From positions 124,001 to 188,000 of the forward strand of contig CALAJQ010000020.1 of assembly GCA_937922785.1 (NCBI GenBank): DNA of 64,000 bases, read 5' to 3'. Made by a program: the position numbers and the translations under genes. The notes beneath the pieces are model-generated. The model did no database searches and had not been told where the DNA came from. It saw only the letters and a program-made list of their open reading frames with translations. The stretch's first letter is position 1. Every line of letters starts with the position of its first letter. Below, one piece after another: positions 52,016 through 61,639 of this stretch. The stretch is from an uncultured Acidimicrobiales bacterium. GTDB taxonomy: Bacteria > Actinomycetota > Acidimicrobiia > Acidimicrobiales > SZUA-35.

Positions 52016-53799
52016 CGCGGCGGTGTTGTGCCGGACATCCGCACCGCAGCTGACCCCTGGCTGATCGCTGTCATTAGTTGGGCTTCGGTGAGCTGCTTGG
52101 CCTCAAGCTCGGTAAGCCATGTGCGAACAAACAGCGCTCGACCCGACGTGTCTCCAACCACAGCGAGGCTGATCTGGTTGACCAGTTCGAACGATGTTGA
52201 GCCGCTGTCATAAAGCCGATCAAAGCGATCGGTGGCCAGGAGAACGTCGGCGATTTCTGAAAGAGTGGTTCCGGCCAACAGCTGAGTACGCCAGTGCTGG
52301 AGTGCCGCACTGTCTGGTTTCTGTTGCAGCAGCGTCAGGTACAGGCGGCATATTGCGCCGTCCTCACGAGTTTGCACGATGGTGGTTTGCGTTCGGTTGA
52401 TGTTTTCCTGGGAGTCGGCAAACTGCACGAGCAGCTGGGGGATCGTGATCTGTCCGGACTGCACAAGGCCTAGCCAATACGCCCGACCCTCTGGATCTGG
52501 TAGGCGGTCAAGAATGTTTGCATAAAAGCGATCCACAATCTGCTCGTTGGTAGGGCTATCGCCGAACCGGATATCCCACTCTGCGCTGACCGAGAACTCA
52601 GCGGCCACCGCTAGCTGAGTTGCCCCAGATGCCCGAGTGTCAATCCAATAGTTCTGGCCCCCGGAATCAGGCAGCCTGCCAAAGGCAGCGTTGTAGAGCC
52701 GAACTACCTCATCATCGAGCGGCCTGGCGAACGCCGGGTAGCGCAGATCGTCTCCGCCACAGCCGTCACTCAAACTATCTCGGTTGCCAATGGGGGTAAC
52801 GGGGTCAAGTGGCGGCTCATAGTCGGCCGTCTCTACGGCGTAACCCACGTCGGCATTCCAGGTATAGCTCTTGATGTCCTCGATAACTTCGGCGATCCTA
52901 AACTCGACAGTCCGGCCATCCGGCGAGACTTGCAGACTCAATACCTTGCCCGGGATCGGACCGTCGGGCCCGGTAGCGATCATTACTAGCTCTCCAGTGT
53001 CGACGTCCCTCCAATAGGGTCGCTCAAGGTTCGAGCCAGCGTTGCCAAAGAAGGCAACGTATCTTCCATCGTCACTTACCCTTGGCCACACCGAGGTGCC
53101 GGGCGAGTTGCCAATCTGATCTTGAGATACGAAGACCAGCTCGCCAGTTCTCATGTTCCGGCGGTAGACCTGGGAGCTTAGATCGTCGTCACGAAGCAAG
53201 TCACCCCGGATGTAGTAGACAACGTAAGTGCCGTCAGGCGTCACAGCGAAGCGAATCCCCGGCTCGACAGCGTCATCGTCATGATTGCCAAACTCATCGA
53301 GAGTGACAATCTCTGTAACGCCAGTCCAAAGATCGGCTTGATAGATGTGGCGGTGCGCAACCCCGCCGTGAACGACGTTGGAAGCCTCCGATGTGAAGGT
53401 CACGTATCGTCCGTCGTCTGAAGTGGTTGCGCTGAAGGAGTTTCCGTTGAACAACAGCCCGTCAGTCGAGGGTACGGTCCGCATCTCCTTGAGAACCGAA
53501 TCGAAAACCCGGATGCGGGTTCCCTTGGGATGGTTCCGGGTGTAGGGAAGCGGGCCTCTGTAAAAGTCGACGACGGTGCCGAAACGGAGATCCGAACTGG
53601 TTCTGACCTCCGAGCTTTCCTCGTACTCAAGCCCTTCAGTATCGGTGGCCTCTGGGACACTGAATACCCCTGGTTCAATGGGCGAGTCATCGATGACAGC
53701 GGAAGCTGGAGGGCCGACAGAAACTAGGCTGAGCGCGAGCAGCCCACACAAGATCGGCTTGAGCCTTGCGATTCGAGCAAACCTTGGTCGACCGGTCAT
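52012..53799 (-). CDS. Secreted protein with beta-propeller-like repeats and DUF4214 domains
   Basis: A 595-residue exported protein. Residues 1-35 are a Sec signal peptide (basic 'RPRFARIARLK', hydrophobic 'PILCGLLALSLVSVG', cleavage after 'PPASA'). The middle has WD40/TolB-like blades: repeated 'DDGRYVTFTSEASN', 'PDGTYVVYYI', 'DDGRYVAFFGNA' and 'PDGRTVEFRI'. The C-terminal 220 residues hold DUF4214 units ('LYNAAFGRLPDSGGQNYWI', 'FYANILDRLPDPEGRAYWL', 'LYLTLLQQKPDSAALQHW'). DUF4214 occurs in extracellular, often glycan-linked proteins. The ATG at 53799 is picked because the signal peptide begins there. Confidence 0.85.
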   Translation of the reverse strand: MTGRPRFARIARLKPILCGLLALSLVSVGPPASAVIDDSPIEPGVFSVPEATDTEGLEYEESSEVRTSSDLRFGTVVDFYRGPLPYTRNHPKGTRIRVFDSVLKEMRTVPSTDGLLFNGNSFSATTSDDGRYVTFTSEASNVVHGGVAHRHIYQADLWTGVTEIVTLDEFGNHDDDAVEPGIRFAVTPDGTYVVYYIRGDLLRDDDLSSQVYRRNMRTGELVFVSQDQIGNSPGTSVWPRVSDDGRYVAFFGNAGSNLERPYWRDVDTGELVMIATGPDGPIPGKVLSLQVSPDGRTVEFRIAEVIEDIKSYTWNADVGYAVETADYEPPLDPVTPIGNRDSLSDGCGGDDLRYPAFARPLDDEVVRLYNAAFGRLPDSGGQNYWIDTRASGATQLAVAAEFSVSAEWDIRFGDSPTNEQIVDRFYANILDRLPDPEGRAYWLGLVQSGQITIPQLLVQFADSQENINRTQTTIVQTREDGAICRLYLTLLQQKPDSAALQHWRTQLLAGTTLSEIADVLLATDRFDRLYDSGSTSFELVNQISLAVVGDTSGRALFVRTWLTELEAKQLTEAQLMTAISQGSAAVRMSGTTPPR

Positions 53800-53877
53800 G
53801 GGCACGAGAGTACGGTACGGCGACGCGGCCCGCATGTCGGAGCTTGCAGTTGCTCGTTCGCTAGGCCGTGCAGTGTC

Positions 53878-53953
53878 CGAACTGGCGGCGTACCCAGTCA
53901 CAAAATCTGAACTGGCGGTGTAGGTAGTCAAACCCGGCTGGTAGCCAGGTCAG
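53878..53953. repeat. Dispersed intergenic repeat, copy 3 (tandem with a partial copy)
   Basis: 53912-53953 repeats the copy at 25034-25083 almost exactly (CTGGCGGTGTAGGTAGTCAA through GCCAGGTCAG, one base changed). A partial copy, GAACTGGCGGCGTACCCAGTCA-like, precedes it at 53878-53900. Shortly after come two AACGGGAGAG repeats. The element is in the region upstream of both the secreted DUF4214 gene and the VOC gene. Confidence 0.75.
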
Positions 53954-54058
53954 AACGGGAGAGGTCGGAACGGGAGAGAGAAGAGGGGGAATCGTTCAGC
54001 TGGTAAGACCATCAGACCATGACTATTGTGTGCTTGCAAACTGCTTAAGGGAGACCCC

Positions 54059-54586
54059 GTGACCCAACCAAATGTTCTTGTCTTTGTTGACTTTCCTACC
54101 GACGATGTAAATGCCGCCCGTGCTTTTTACGCCGAGGTGTTTAACTGGGAGGTCGAAGACCGAATTGCTGACACATTTGCTCGGATTGTTCCCGGCGGGC
54201 ACTTCAAAAACGAAGACGGTTCAGACAGCGAAATTGGCAACCTCCACATGGGCATCTCGAATGCCGCCAACATGCGCCCTGCGAAGGATCAGAACCCAAC
54301 CGAACCTCGACACCTCAACCCAGGCGGTCGGGCCATTCGGGCCTGGATTTTGGTGAGCAAGGACGATTCGTTCGAACGCATCCTTGAGGCCGCAGTTCGT
54401 CTTGGGGCTACCGAACTTTGGCGAGATCACTTCTGGAAAGAGTTCGGTGGGGCCAACGCCTCGTTTATGGATCCGTGGGGTAACCAAATCATGTTGTGGA
54501 GCCACATCGACGGTGTTGAAGTGGACGAGGAGACTCACGAGGTCATCGGCGAGGCCCTTCTTCCCGACGGCTACACCATCGAGTAA
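54059..54586 (+). CDS. VOC-family (glyoxalase-like) protein
   Basis: A 175-residue single VOC protein starting at GTG 54059 with AAGGGAG 8 bases upstream. 'VLVFVDFPTDDVNAARAFYAEVFNWEVED' in two short blocks is the first beta-alpha-beta unit, and 'ASFMDPWGNQIMLWSHIDG' is the last strand with DPxGN. 'PGGRAIRAWILVSKDDSF' begins the second half. It is longer than usual because of insertions after the first unit and at the C-terminus ('HEVIGEALLPDGYTIE'). The substrate is unknown. Confidence 0.82.
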   Translation: MTQPNVLVFVDFPTDDVNAARAFYAEVFNWEVEDRIADTFARIVPGGHFKNEDGSDSEIGNLHMGISNAANMRPAKDQNPTEPRHLNPGGRAIRAWILVSKDDSFERILEAAVRLGATELWRDHFWKEFGGANASFMDPWGNQIMLWSHIDGVEVDEETHEVIGEALLPDGYTIE

Positions 54587-54614
54587 GACCGACCGAATAG
54601 GATCGACTTTTGGC

Positions 54615-55700
54615 TCAGTTGTTTCTTGGTTTGGTTGCCACGAAGGTTTGTTGAAAACCGATTGGTTCGATGAGGCGTTTGTTACCGAAGCCGGCCTCAT
54701 CGAGCCATTCGGAGAACTGCTTGTGAGTAAAGGTGAAACCCTTCTCGGTGCTCGCCATCATCGTGGTTCCCATGATCACCGCGTGCGGGTTGAATTTGCG
54801 TTCCATGTCTGGGAAGTAGTCGGCCAGTAGAAGTCGGCCCTCGGGTTTTAGGGCGGTGAAGGCTCGGGCGATCAATGCCTTCGCTCCCTCTTCGCCCTCG
54901 GTACGACACACGTGACCCAATACGACAATGTCATAGGACTCGGGTTCAATGTCGATTGAGTGGAAGTCTCCCGGGCGCAATTCACATCGGTGGGCGACGT
55001 CGTGTTCGCCAATCTTGCGAGCGGCGACGTCTATCACTACTGGTAGGTCATTGATGACCGCAGTTCCATCGGGGCACCCATTCAGAATGGCGATCGCCCA
55101 AGGTGCACCACCAGCTCCAAGGTCCAAAACCCGAGGGGCTGACAAGGCCGAGTATCGGATCTTCAGATCAGCCCTGGTAGCGCACCGGAACATCGTGGTG
55201 AAGGTGCCTTCGACGAGTGGAACATAAAACGCAGAGGGGTCGTCCTCGATTGGTGTTGCCGGCCGACCATTGCGGACTGTGTCAGCAAGGCGAGTCCAGT
55301 TGGCGTGAGGTCCAGGCGCCACCGCTATTAGGTCAGCCATAGTGGCCGGACCGTCGGATACTAGGTAACGCTTGGCCGTGTCGTTGAGTTCATAGATGTC
55401 GCGGAACTGATCAAGAAGTCCCTGGGCAACTACGCCATCCAAAAGCGAGCGCAAGTGATCAACCGGCACATCAAGCCGCTCGGCGAGCGGTTCGATGGTT
55501 GTGGGCCCGGTATTCTGAAGCTCGTCGAATACGTCAAGCTCGAGCGCCGCCAGCAAGATGTAATAACGACCCAGTCCCTCAACTGCCGCCCAGACTGGCG
55601 CCGATGACGGCGGTTTGTAGTCGGTCCACGGCCGGCCGACGTGGGCCATGGTGTGGGTCTTCTTGAGCTCCGGATACGGAGCGTCTCTTGGTTCGAACAT
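54615..55700 (-). CDS. O-methyltransferase-like class I SAM enzyme with N-terminal winged helix
   Basis: A 361-residue methyltransferase of the type with an N-terminal dimerisation/winged-helix domain ('IEPLAERLDVPVDHLRSLLD') and a C-terminal Rossmann domain. The SAM loop is 'VLDLGAGGAPWAIAIL', followed by 'AVINDLPVVIDVAARKI', 'DIVVLGHVCRTEGEEGAKAL' and 'ALKPEGRLLLADYF'. The pattern resembles small-molecule O-methyltransferases such as those acting on phenols. It is the last gene of the operon running from 64000 to 54615, 3 bases after the MDR gene, so it may modify a product or intermediate of that pathway. Confidence 0.82.
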   Translation of the reverse strand: MFEPRDAPYPELKKTHTMAHVGRPWTDYKPPSSAPVWAAVEGLGRYYILLAALELDVFDELQNTGPTTIEPLAERLDVPVDHLRSLLDGVVAQGLLDQFRDIYELNDTAKRYLVSDGPATMADLIAVAPGPHANWTRLADTVRNGRPATPIEDDPSAFYVPLVEGTFTTMFRCATRADLKIRYSALSAPRVLDLGAGGAPWAIAILNGCPDGTAVINDLPVVIDVAARKIGEHDVAHRCELRPGDFHSIDIEPESYDIVVLGHVCRTEGEEGAKALIARAFTALKPEGRLLLADYFPDMERKFNPHAVIMGTTMMASTEKGFTFTHKQFSEWLDEAGFGNKRLIEPIGFQQTFVATKPRNN

Positions 55701-55703
55701 TGG

Positions 55704-56738
55704 TTAGGGCTTGAGGATGATCTTGCCGAAGAAGTCGCTGGCAAGCATCTTCGCCTGGGCCTCGGCCGCATCTTCCAGCGCAAACTCAGAATCGATCACA
55801 ACTTCGAAGTCGCCGCCGCAGAACGTGTCCCAAACCGGACCGAACTCTTCTGGCCGGTATGGGTCGGATCCCAAGATTTTGATTCCCGAATGGAAGAGGT
55901 ATCCCAGCGAAGGAATGGTCGCTTCGTCGCCCGACGAGTTGCCACAGTTGACCAGTCGCCCGCCAACTCCAATGGCAAATAACGATGCCCCAAACAACGC
56001 AGTTCCTACGTGGTCAAAAACCATGTTTACTCCGGCGCCTTGCGTGTGTTGGCGAGCAAAAGCGGTTACGTCCTCAGTGCGGTTGTTGCAAGCTTGGGCG
56101 GCACCGAGCGCCAGCGCTCGTTCGCACTTGTCGTCGGTGCCGGCGGTGGCCAGCACAGTCGCCCCGGCGTTGGTGGCCAGCTGGATGGCCGCAGTTGAGA
56201 CGCCCGAACCAGCAGCATGAATCATGACGGTCTCGCCCTCGGTTAGTCCTCCCACGGTGAACAAAGCGTGGGCCGCTGTGAGATACGCGGTGGGGAAGGT
56301 GGCGGCGTGGGCGAATGACATGTTGTCGGGGATGGCATAAACGTGTGATCCGGGCACAAGGCATTTCTCCGCGTAGCCGCCGTTGACCGTGCCGCCGATT
56401 ATGCCCAGCTCGCCGAAGAGGTCTCCCCGGCCAGCAAGCTTGGACGACTCGGCCACCCCAGCCAAAGATGGGTCAACCACTACGCGATCGCCGATGGCCA
56501 CATCGGTTACTTCTGACCCAATTGCTGAAACTGTGCCGGCAACATCCATCCCAGCAATGTGGGGGTATTCGAACCCTGGCATTTGGAACCAGCCGTTGCG
56601 TTGAACAACATCAAGTCGATTTAGCGACGTGGCCCCCACGTCTACGATCACATCGGCCGCGCCCGGTTCAGGATCGGCAACGTCGGTGTATTGCAGGACC
56701 TCGGGTCCGCCAGGTTCGTTGTACAGCATTGCTTTCAT
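55704..56738 (-). CDS. Quinone oxidoreductase-like MDR enzyme
   Basis: A 344-residue zinc-free MDR protein. 'SLNRLDVVQRNGWFQMPG' and 'IAGMDVAGTVSAIGSEV' are the N-terminal GroES-like blocks, and the NADP(H) motif is 'IHAAGSGVSTAAIQLATNAGA'. 'VNMVFDHVGTALFGASL' and 'KMLASDFFGKIILKP' complete the quinone-oxidoreductase pattern. It reduces quinones or enone-type compounds with NADPH. It sits between the ABC permease (34 bases upstream) and the methyltransferase in the same operon. Confidence 0.87.
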   Translation of the reverse strand: MKAMLYNEPGGPEVLQYTDVADPEPGAADVIVDVGATSLNRLDVVQRNGWFQMPGFEYPHIAGMDVAGTVSAIGSEVTDVAIGDRVVVDPSLAGVAESSKLAGRGDLFGELGIIGGTVNGGYAEKCLVPGSHVYAIPDNMSFAHAATFPTAYLTAAHALFTVGGLTEGETVMIHAAGSGVSTAAIQLATNAGATVLATAGTDDKCERALALGAAQACNNRTEDVTAFARQHTQGAGVNMVFDHVGTALFGASLFAIGVGGRLVNCGNSSGDEATIPSLGYLFHSGIKILGSDPYRPEEFGPVWDTFCGGDFEVVIDSEFALEDAAEAQAKMLASDFFGKIILKP

Positions 56739-56772
56739 AACTGTCTCCTGATTCGCGTTCGTGTGTTCATGT

Positions 56773-57708
56773 CTACTTCAGTCCTCGAACAAATGGGCGG
56801 GCGAGTGCGGCGGGTGCTCGAACTCGGTGGGCAAAGAGGGCCATACCTGCGAGGGTCACAATAAAAGGCAGCGACTGAAGCAGCTCGCTGTTCACGTCGT
56901 AACCGAGGCCTTGAATTGAAAGCCGGAACGACAGGGCCCCAGCGAACACCAGACACCCGGCGAGTGTGCCTCGGAGCGTCCACCCGCCGAAGATGACAGC
57001 GGCGATTGCTATGAACCCCCGGCCGCCAACGACCGAGTCTTCAAATAGGCCGATCTGGCCAAAGATTAGGAACCAGCCACCCAACCCGGAGGTAAACCCG
57101 GCGTAGTAGATGCTCTGTCTGCGCCGTTTGTTGACGTCGATACCCGACACGTCAGCCGATTGGGGATTCTCGCCGACCGAACGCAACTCGAGGCCCCAGC
57201 GGGTCCGGAACACGATCCACCAGGTGGCGGGGACCAAAAGGAAAAGTAGGTAGAAGGGCCAACGCTGGCCAAAGAGCGCTTGGCCAATCAAGGGGATGTC
57301 GCTTAGAACCGGTATCTCAAACCGTGTAGCAAGTTTGGTTTCGGGTTCAACTTCGTTGTCTAGGAAGCCGGCCAATCCGAGTATCAAGATGTTGAGAGTT
57401 AGGCCAACCACAAACTGATCTGCGCTCAGCCGGTGGCTCATCTCGGCTTGCACAACTGCGACTACCAGCCCACCCAGCACACCGAAGAACATCGCCACGA
57501 TGACTGAGTCGGTGAGGTGATATCCGACCGCACTGGCGAACGCTCCGCTGAGAAGCATGCCTTCAACCGAGATGTTGAGGGTTCCCGCCTTTTCGGCAAC
57601 CCATTCACCAACGGCGGCATATGCCAAGAACGCGGCGAACAAAGCCCCATTGAGATAGGTCGAGTTGCTGGTGGCAATGTCCCACACAGCATTAAAGAAG
57701 GCGTCCAT
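56773..57708 (-). CDS. BMP-type ABC transporter, permease 2 (YufQ/NupQ-like)
   Basis: A 311-residue membrane protein with about eight hydrophobic segments. 'VGEWVAEKAGTLNISVEGMLL' is the signature of BPD_transp_2 permeases of the nucleoside/BMP type, and 'SVGENPQSADVSGIDV' is the cytoplasmic coupling loop. It works with the permease directly upstream (starts one base after its stop) and the ATPase and lipoprotein of the same operon. Confidence 0.88.
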   Translation of the reverse strand: MDAFFNAVWDIATSNSTYLNGALFAAFLAYAAVGEWVAEKAGTLNISVEGMLLSGAFASAVGYHLTDSVIVAMFFGVLGGLVVAVVQAEMSHRLSADQFVVGLTLNILILGLAGFLDNEVEPETKLATRFEIPVLSDIPLIGQALFGQRWPFYLLFLLVPATWWIVFRTRWGLELRSVGENPQSADVSGIDVNKRRRQSIYYAGFTSGLGGWFLIFGQIGLFEDSVVGGRGFIAIAAVIFGGWTLRGTLAGCLVFAGALSFRLSIQGLGYDVNSELLQSLPFIVTLAGMALFAHRVRAPAALARPFVRGLK

Positions 57709-58821
57709 CTAGACCCTTTCCGTTGCGGCGGCTCGGGCTCGACGCCGGTCCGACAAGAACATGACCGCAGGCGGAACCAACAGTGCCAGCACTAAGAAAC
57801 CTTGGATTACGTCGGTGATCCGTCCTTCAACTCCGGTTGAACCAACAAAGCTTGAACCGGTGCGTAGCCCGGCAAACACAAACGCCACCGGAATGGCGAC
57901 AAGGGCCTTTTCTCTGGCCACCAACGCCACTAACAATCCGGTCCAGCCGATGTTCGTGGCGAACCCCGGGACCAGCTGATAGTTACCGAAAGAGAAACCG
58001 CCACCGGCCAACATTGCCGCACCAGCCAGCCCGGCGAAAGCCCCACTGATCATCAGAGCCGCAGCCCCATAACTGGTTTGAGCAACACCCGAACGTTGCG
58101 CCGCTCTCGGGTTGCGCCCCAGCATCCGTAACCGGAATCCCCACACGCTGCGAGCCAACACCACGCTGACAACAACAGCAAGCACAATCGAGATGAGAAC
58201 CGCCAGTGGGATCTCGTTGCCGAAGATCTCGGGTCGAGGAAGACGGTTTCCTTCGGGGAGTTGTTCGCTGACCTGATTGCGATTCCCTCGGTCACCCAAC
58301 GGGGCCAGCAAGATGGACGGCTTCCTCAGGCCATAGGCAACCGCCTGGCCGGCCACAGTGACCAGCAGCAGTGTGGACAAAACCTCCGGGACGTTGCGCC
58401 AGTACTTGAGGACCGCAGCCACTCCAGCCCAGACTGCGCCGCCAATTGCACCGAAGATCAGAATCAAGGTGACGTTGATTGGGCCGGGTCCGCCGATGAG
58501 GAACCCGAAGTAGGTAGCAACCGCCGCTCCAAACAGCAGCTGGCCTTCTTGGCCGATGTTCACCAGCCCCGCCTTGGATGAGACGATCGTTCCGATAGCA
58601 ACAAGGAGTAGGGGAGCGGCGGTGCCCAGGGTCTGACCCCAGCGGCCTGGGTTGCGCAGACTTCCATCCAAAAGGGCGGTAACTACGGGCTGCCAGTCGC
58701 CGCCAGTTAACTCAACCAATATTGCCGACAGCGTCAACGCAGCCAGCACACTCAGGCCATACAACGCCAACCACTCACTAGCTCGTGAACCAGTTCTAAC
58801 CGTCGTAGTAGAGCTGGTCAT
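57709..58821 (-). CDS. BMP-type ABC transporter, permease 1 (YufP/NupP-like)
   Basis: A 370-residue BPD_transp_2 permease with about nine membrane segments. 'GTIVSSKAGLVNIGQEGQLLFG' holds the family's G-NIG-EGQ block and 'RMLGRNPRAAQRSGVAQ' is the coupling loop. Its start overlaps the ATPase stop by 4 bases. With the second permease it forms the heterodimeric channel of an importer for nucleosides or other aromatic or amide-type small molecules. Confidence 0.88.
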   Translation of the reverse strand: MTSSTTTVRTGSRASEWLALYGLSVLAALTLSAILVELTGGDWQPVVTALLDGSLRNPGRWGQTLGTAAPLLLVAIGTIVSSKAGLVNIGQEGQLLFGAAVATYFGFLIGGPGPINVTLILIFGAIGGAVWAGVAAVLKYWRNVPEVLSTLLLVTVAGQAVAYGLRKPSILLAPLGDRGNRNQVSEQLPEGNRLPRPEIFGNEIPLAVLISIVLAVVVSVVLARSVWGFRLRMLGRNPRAAQRSGVAQTSYGAAALMISGAFAGLAGAAMLAGGGFSFGNYQLVPGFATNIGWTGLLVALVAREKALVAIPVAFVFAGLRTGSSFVGSTGVEGRITDVIQGFLVLALLVPPAVMFLSDRRRARAAATERV

Positions 58822-60410
58822 TTCGCTGCGCCGCCCATCATCAGGCCAAGTTCTTCCAGGTCTACATCGGCCCTGTCCACCTCGCCGACGATTCGTCCTG
58901 CGTGCATCACAACAATGCGATGAGACATGTCCAGAATTTCTTCCAGTTCGCTGGAGACCAACAAGACGGCAACTCCGTCGGCGGCCGCTGCTTTGAGCTG
59001 ATCACCCATGTACTCGATCGCTCCGACGTCCAGACCACGAGTGGGTTGCGCGGCGACCAGCACCTTGGGGCGTTGTGAGAGTTCTCGAGCCAAGACAACT
59101 CGCTGCTGGTTGCCGCCCGATAGCGACCACAACGGAGCGTCGGGACCGCTGCAGTGAATACCGAACCGTTCGATCAACTCGTTGGCGTGAGCTTCGAGAG
59201 CACCCCGGTTCAACATTCCGTTTTGTGCAACAGACGATTGGTCGACCAGCACCATGTTTTCGGCCACGGTCATGTCAAGCACGACGCCGCTGTCATGACG
59301 GTCTTCGGGGATCACACCAATTCCGGCCCGGGCCATTGCCCCTGAGCGGCCAGTTGGGATCTCGGCACCTTCGACTAAAACCGTGCCTGCGTTAAGCGTG
59401 ATCAGACTCGAGAGGACGTCACCGAGTTCTCGTTGGCCGTTGCCTTCAACACCGGCAATCCCAACGATCTCACCGGGGTGCAGCGTCAGGTTCAGATCAT
59501 CAAGAAGGGTTGCGCCGCCGGCCTTCACTCGGGCGCCCCGGATTTCAAGAACGGCTGGCTGTTGGGTTTCGGGTTTGGGTGTCGGTTCTGGGGTGGAACC
59601 ATCGATTTCGGTGGTCAGAACACCAAGAGCAGCACGTTCTGAGCGGAGTGAAACATCACGGCCAACCATGCCTCGGGCCAGCGTTGGCGCGTCTGCGTCT
59701 TTGGCGCTTAGGCGGTCAACGACCTTGCCCTGACGCATGATGGTGATGTCATCGGTTGCGTGCAGCACTTCGTCCAGTTTGTGGCTGACCAGTACAACCG
59801 CCCGGCCTTCTTCGGCCACGACGTGGCGAAGTGACTCAAACAACTGAACTGATTCTTCGGGAGTCAGAACCGAGGTGGGTTCATCAAAGATCACGATGTT
59901 TGGGTCGCGCCGCAGGCATTTGATTATTTCGACCCGTTGGCGCAAACCAGCCGTGAGGTCGCCGACTCGAGCATCGGGTTCTATGACAAGTCCGTACTGG
60001 TCAGCGATGTCACCAATCCGGGTACGGATGGCTTTTGGGTCCAGGCGGCCCGCTTCGCCCAGCGCAACGTTCTCCCACACGGTCAGAGCGTCTACGAGGC
60101 TGAAGTGCTGATGCACCATTCCGATGCCAAGTGCTGCAGCGGCTATGGGACTGTGAATTTGTTGGGCACGGCCGTCTATCTTGATTGAACCTTCGTCGGG
60201 CAACACGAGCCCGATCAACATCTTCATCAACGTCGATTTTCCGGCACCGTTCTCACCGAGGATTCCGTGAATCCGACCACGCTGCAAAACAAGGTCGACA
60301 CCATCACAGGCTGTGACTGCGCCGTACCGCTTAGTTAGACCATCAAGGATGACCGCGGGGACGGGCTCAGTTGAACCCGTCCCAGAACGATCGGACAAAT
60401 CTGAATTCAT
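58818..60410 (-). CDS. BMP-type ABC transporter, tandem ATP-binding protein (NupO/RbsA-like)
   Basis: A 530-residue ATPase with two nucleotide-binding domains. The first is complete: 'GENGAGKST', 'LTAGLRQRVEII', 'IVIFDEPTSVLTPEE' and 'VLVSHKLDEV'. The second has a degenerate P-loop ('GVEGNGQRELG') but a good signature 'LSGGNQQRVVLARELS', as is normal for RbsA/YufO-type ATPases. It starts on the last base of the lipoprotein stop and overlaps the next permease by 4 bases. Confidence 0.9.
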   Translation of the reverse strand: MNSDLSDRSGTGSTEPVPAVILDGLTKRYGAVTACDGVDLVLQRGRIHGILGENGAGKSTLMKMLIGLVLPDEGSIKIDGRAQQIHSPIAAAALGIGMVHQHFSLVDALTVWENVALGEAGRLDPKAIRTRIGDIADQYGLVIEPDARVGDLTAGLRQRVEIIKCLRRDPNIVIFDEPTSVLTPEESVQLFESLRHVVAEEGRAVVLVSHKLDEVLHATDDITIMRQGKVVDRLSAKDADAPTLARGMVGRDVSLRSERAALGVLTTEIDGSTPEPTPKPETQQPAVLEIRGARVKAGGATLLDDLNLTLHPGEIVGIAGVEGNGQRELGDVLSSLITLNAGTVLVEGAEIPTGRSGAMARAGIGVIPEDRHDSGVVLDMTVAENMVLVDQSSVAQNGMLNRGALEAHANELIERFGIHCSGPDAPLWSLSGGNQQRVVLARELSQRPKVLVAAQPTRGLDVGAIEYMGDQLKAAAADGVAVLLVSSELEEILDMSHRIVVMHAGRIVGEVDRADVDLEELGLMMGGAAK

Positions 60411-61600
60411 CAGCCTCCGTAAGCTGCGCCTGAGATTTCTCCAAGATCGCCATACAGAGCGTCATCAAACGAAGCGAGCAAACCGAAAGCTTCGTCGATT
60501 GAAGCCTGAGCTTCTGGCGAGGCGTCGCAAAGCACTCCACCGTTAAGGCCGGACTCGGTTGGGAACTGATAGGTGGTCCCTTCCTGTAGTTCGCCGTCGA
60601 TGATCAGTCGCAGTGCCTGAGAGGCATAAACGCCACCGTCGAACACAACACCACCGGTCCATGGGATGTCACGCTCACAGATGTCAGCGGGACCGGCAGC
60701 GAATACGGCCATACCTTCGTCGACGCCGAGCTGGCCAACTGGATCAAGCGCACCACCAAGGTAGGCATAAACCAAGGTTGCCCCGTTGGCCTGAGCGTTG
60801 GTCAGGGCTGCGGTTGCATTGGCCGAGTTGTCGAAGTCGAAATCGAAATCTCCAGTGCCTACATATTCCATGGTCAGGCTCGGGTCAATCGACTGAAGAC
60901 CATAGACGGTTGCGTCGTAGGCTTCTTTTTCAAAGTTGATGTCACAGCAGCCTAGGAACACAGAGTTCGTGCTGCCCTGTTCCTGCATCACCGATGCCAT
61001 AGCAACACCAGCTGAGTAGTGAATGGCTGCGCCCCAGTCGGTGGCTTGGGCCAAACCATCTAGCTCAGCGAATCCGGCGCCACAGTTGCAGTACCAGAAG
61101 ATGTCCGGGAACTGCTCGGTGAGGTCAGCCAGTGGCTCGGCGATCTCACTTGCGCCCACCATCAGGATGTCTACACCCTGCTGGGCCAGGTCAGCCATAG
61201 CTTGGGCCGCTTCGGCGGAGCCAATGTTGTCGCTCACGATTGGTGGGGCGAAATTGTTTTCGGCTGAATACTCCTCGGCGAAGTTGACCAGCGACTGGTA
61301 GTAGCCGTTGTCATCTCGCGGTCCGGCGGCGGCAACACCGATTGTGATTGTTCCGTCGTCGTTGGCGTCGAAGGTGTCAAGAATGGCTTGGAGCGGAGCC
61401 GGCTCGGTTACCGGCGGATCGTCCTCGCCTGCGGGCTCGGTGTCATCAGGCTCGGTGTCGTCTTCCATAGCCTCGGTTGTGGCCGTTGTTTCGGCCCCCG
61501 TTTCTTCCGGATCATCGCTAGCTCCGTCGTCGCCGCACGCGGCAGCGATCATGGCAAACGCAAGTAACAGCGCTACCAACCTCATCAGATTTTTTGACAT
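60410..61600 (-). CDS. BMP family ABC transporter substrate-binding lipoprotein
   Basis: A 396-residue binding protein with a lipoprotein signal (lipobox 'MIAAACGD', Cys22) and a long Asp/Glu/Thr-rich linker ('TEAMEDDTEPDDTEPAGED') to reach from the membrane. The mature domain is of the BMP/PnrA type: 'ITIGVAAAGPRDDNGYYQSL', 'ADLAQQGVDILMVGASEIA' and 'ANGATLVYAYLGGALDP'. BMP proteins bind nucleosides or similar ring compounds. It is encoded between the Rieske oxygenase and the transporter genes, so its ligand is a fair candidate for the substrate or precursor of that oxygenase. Confidence 0.88.
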   Translation of the reverse strand: MSKNLMRLVALLLAFAMIAAACGDDGASDDPEETGAETTATTEAMEDDTEPDDTEPAGEDDPPVTEPAPLQAILDTFDANDDGTITIGVAAAGPRDDNGYYQSLVNFAEEYSAENNFAPPIVSDNIGSAEAAQAMADLAQQGVDILMVGASEIAEPLADLTEQFPDIFWYCNCGAGFAELDGLAQATDWGAAIHYSAGVAMASVMQEQGSTNSVFLGCCDINFEKEAYDATVYGLQSIDPSLTMEYVGTGDFDFDFDNSANATAALTNAQANGATLVYAYLGGALDPVGQLGVDEGMAVFAAGPADICERDIPWTGGVVFDGGVYASQALRLIIDGELQEGTTYQFPTESGLNGGVLCDASPEAQASIDEAFGLLASFDDALYGDLGEISGAAYGG

Positions 61601-61639
61601 CAGATTTCCCCTATTTTGTGTTTGGTTTGCTTGTACTGA

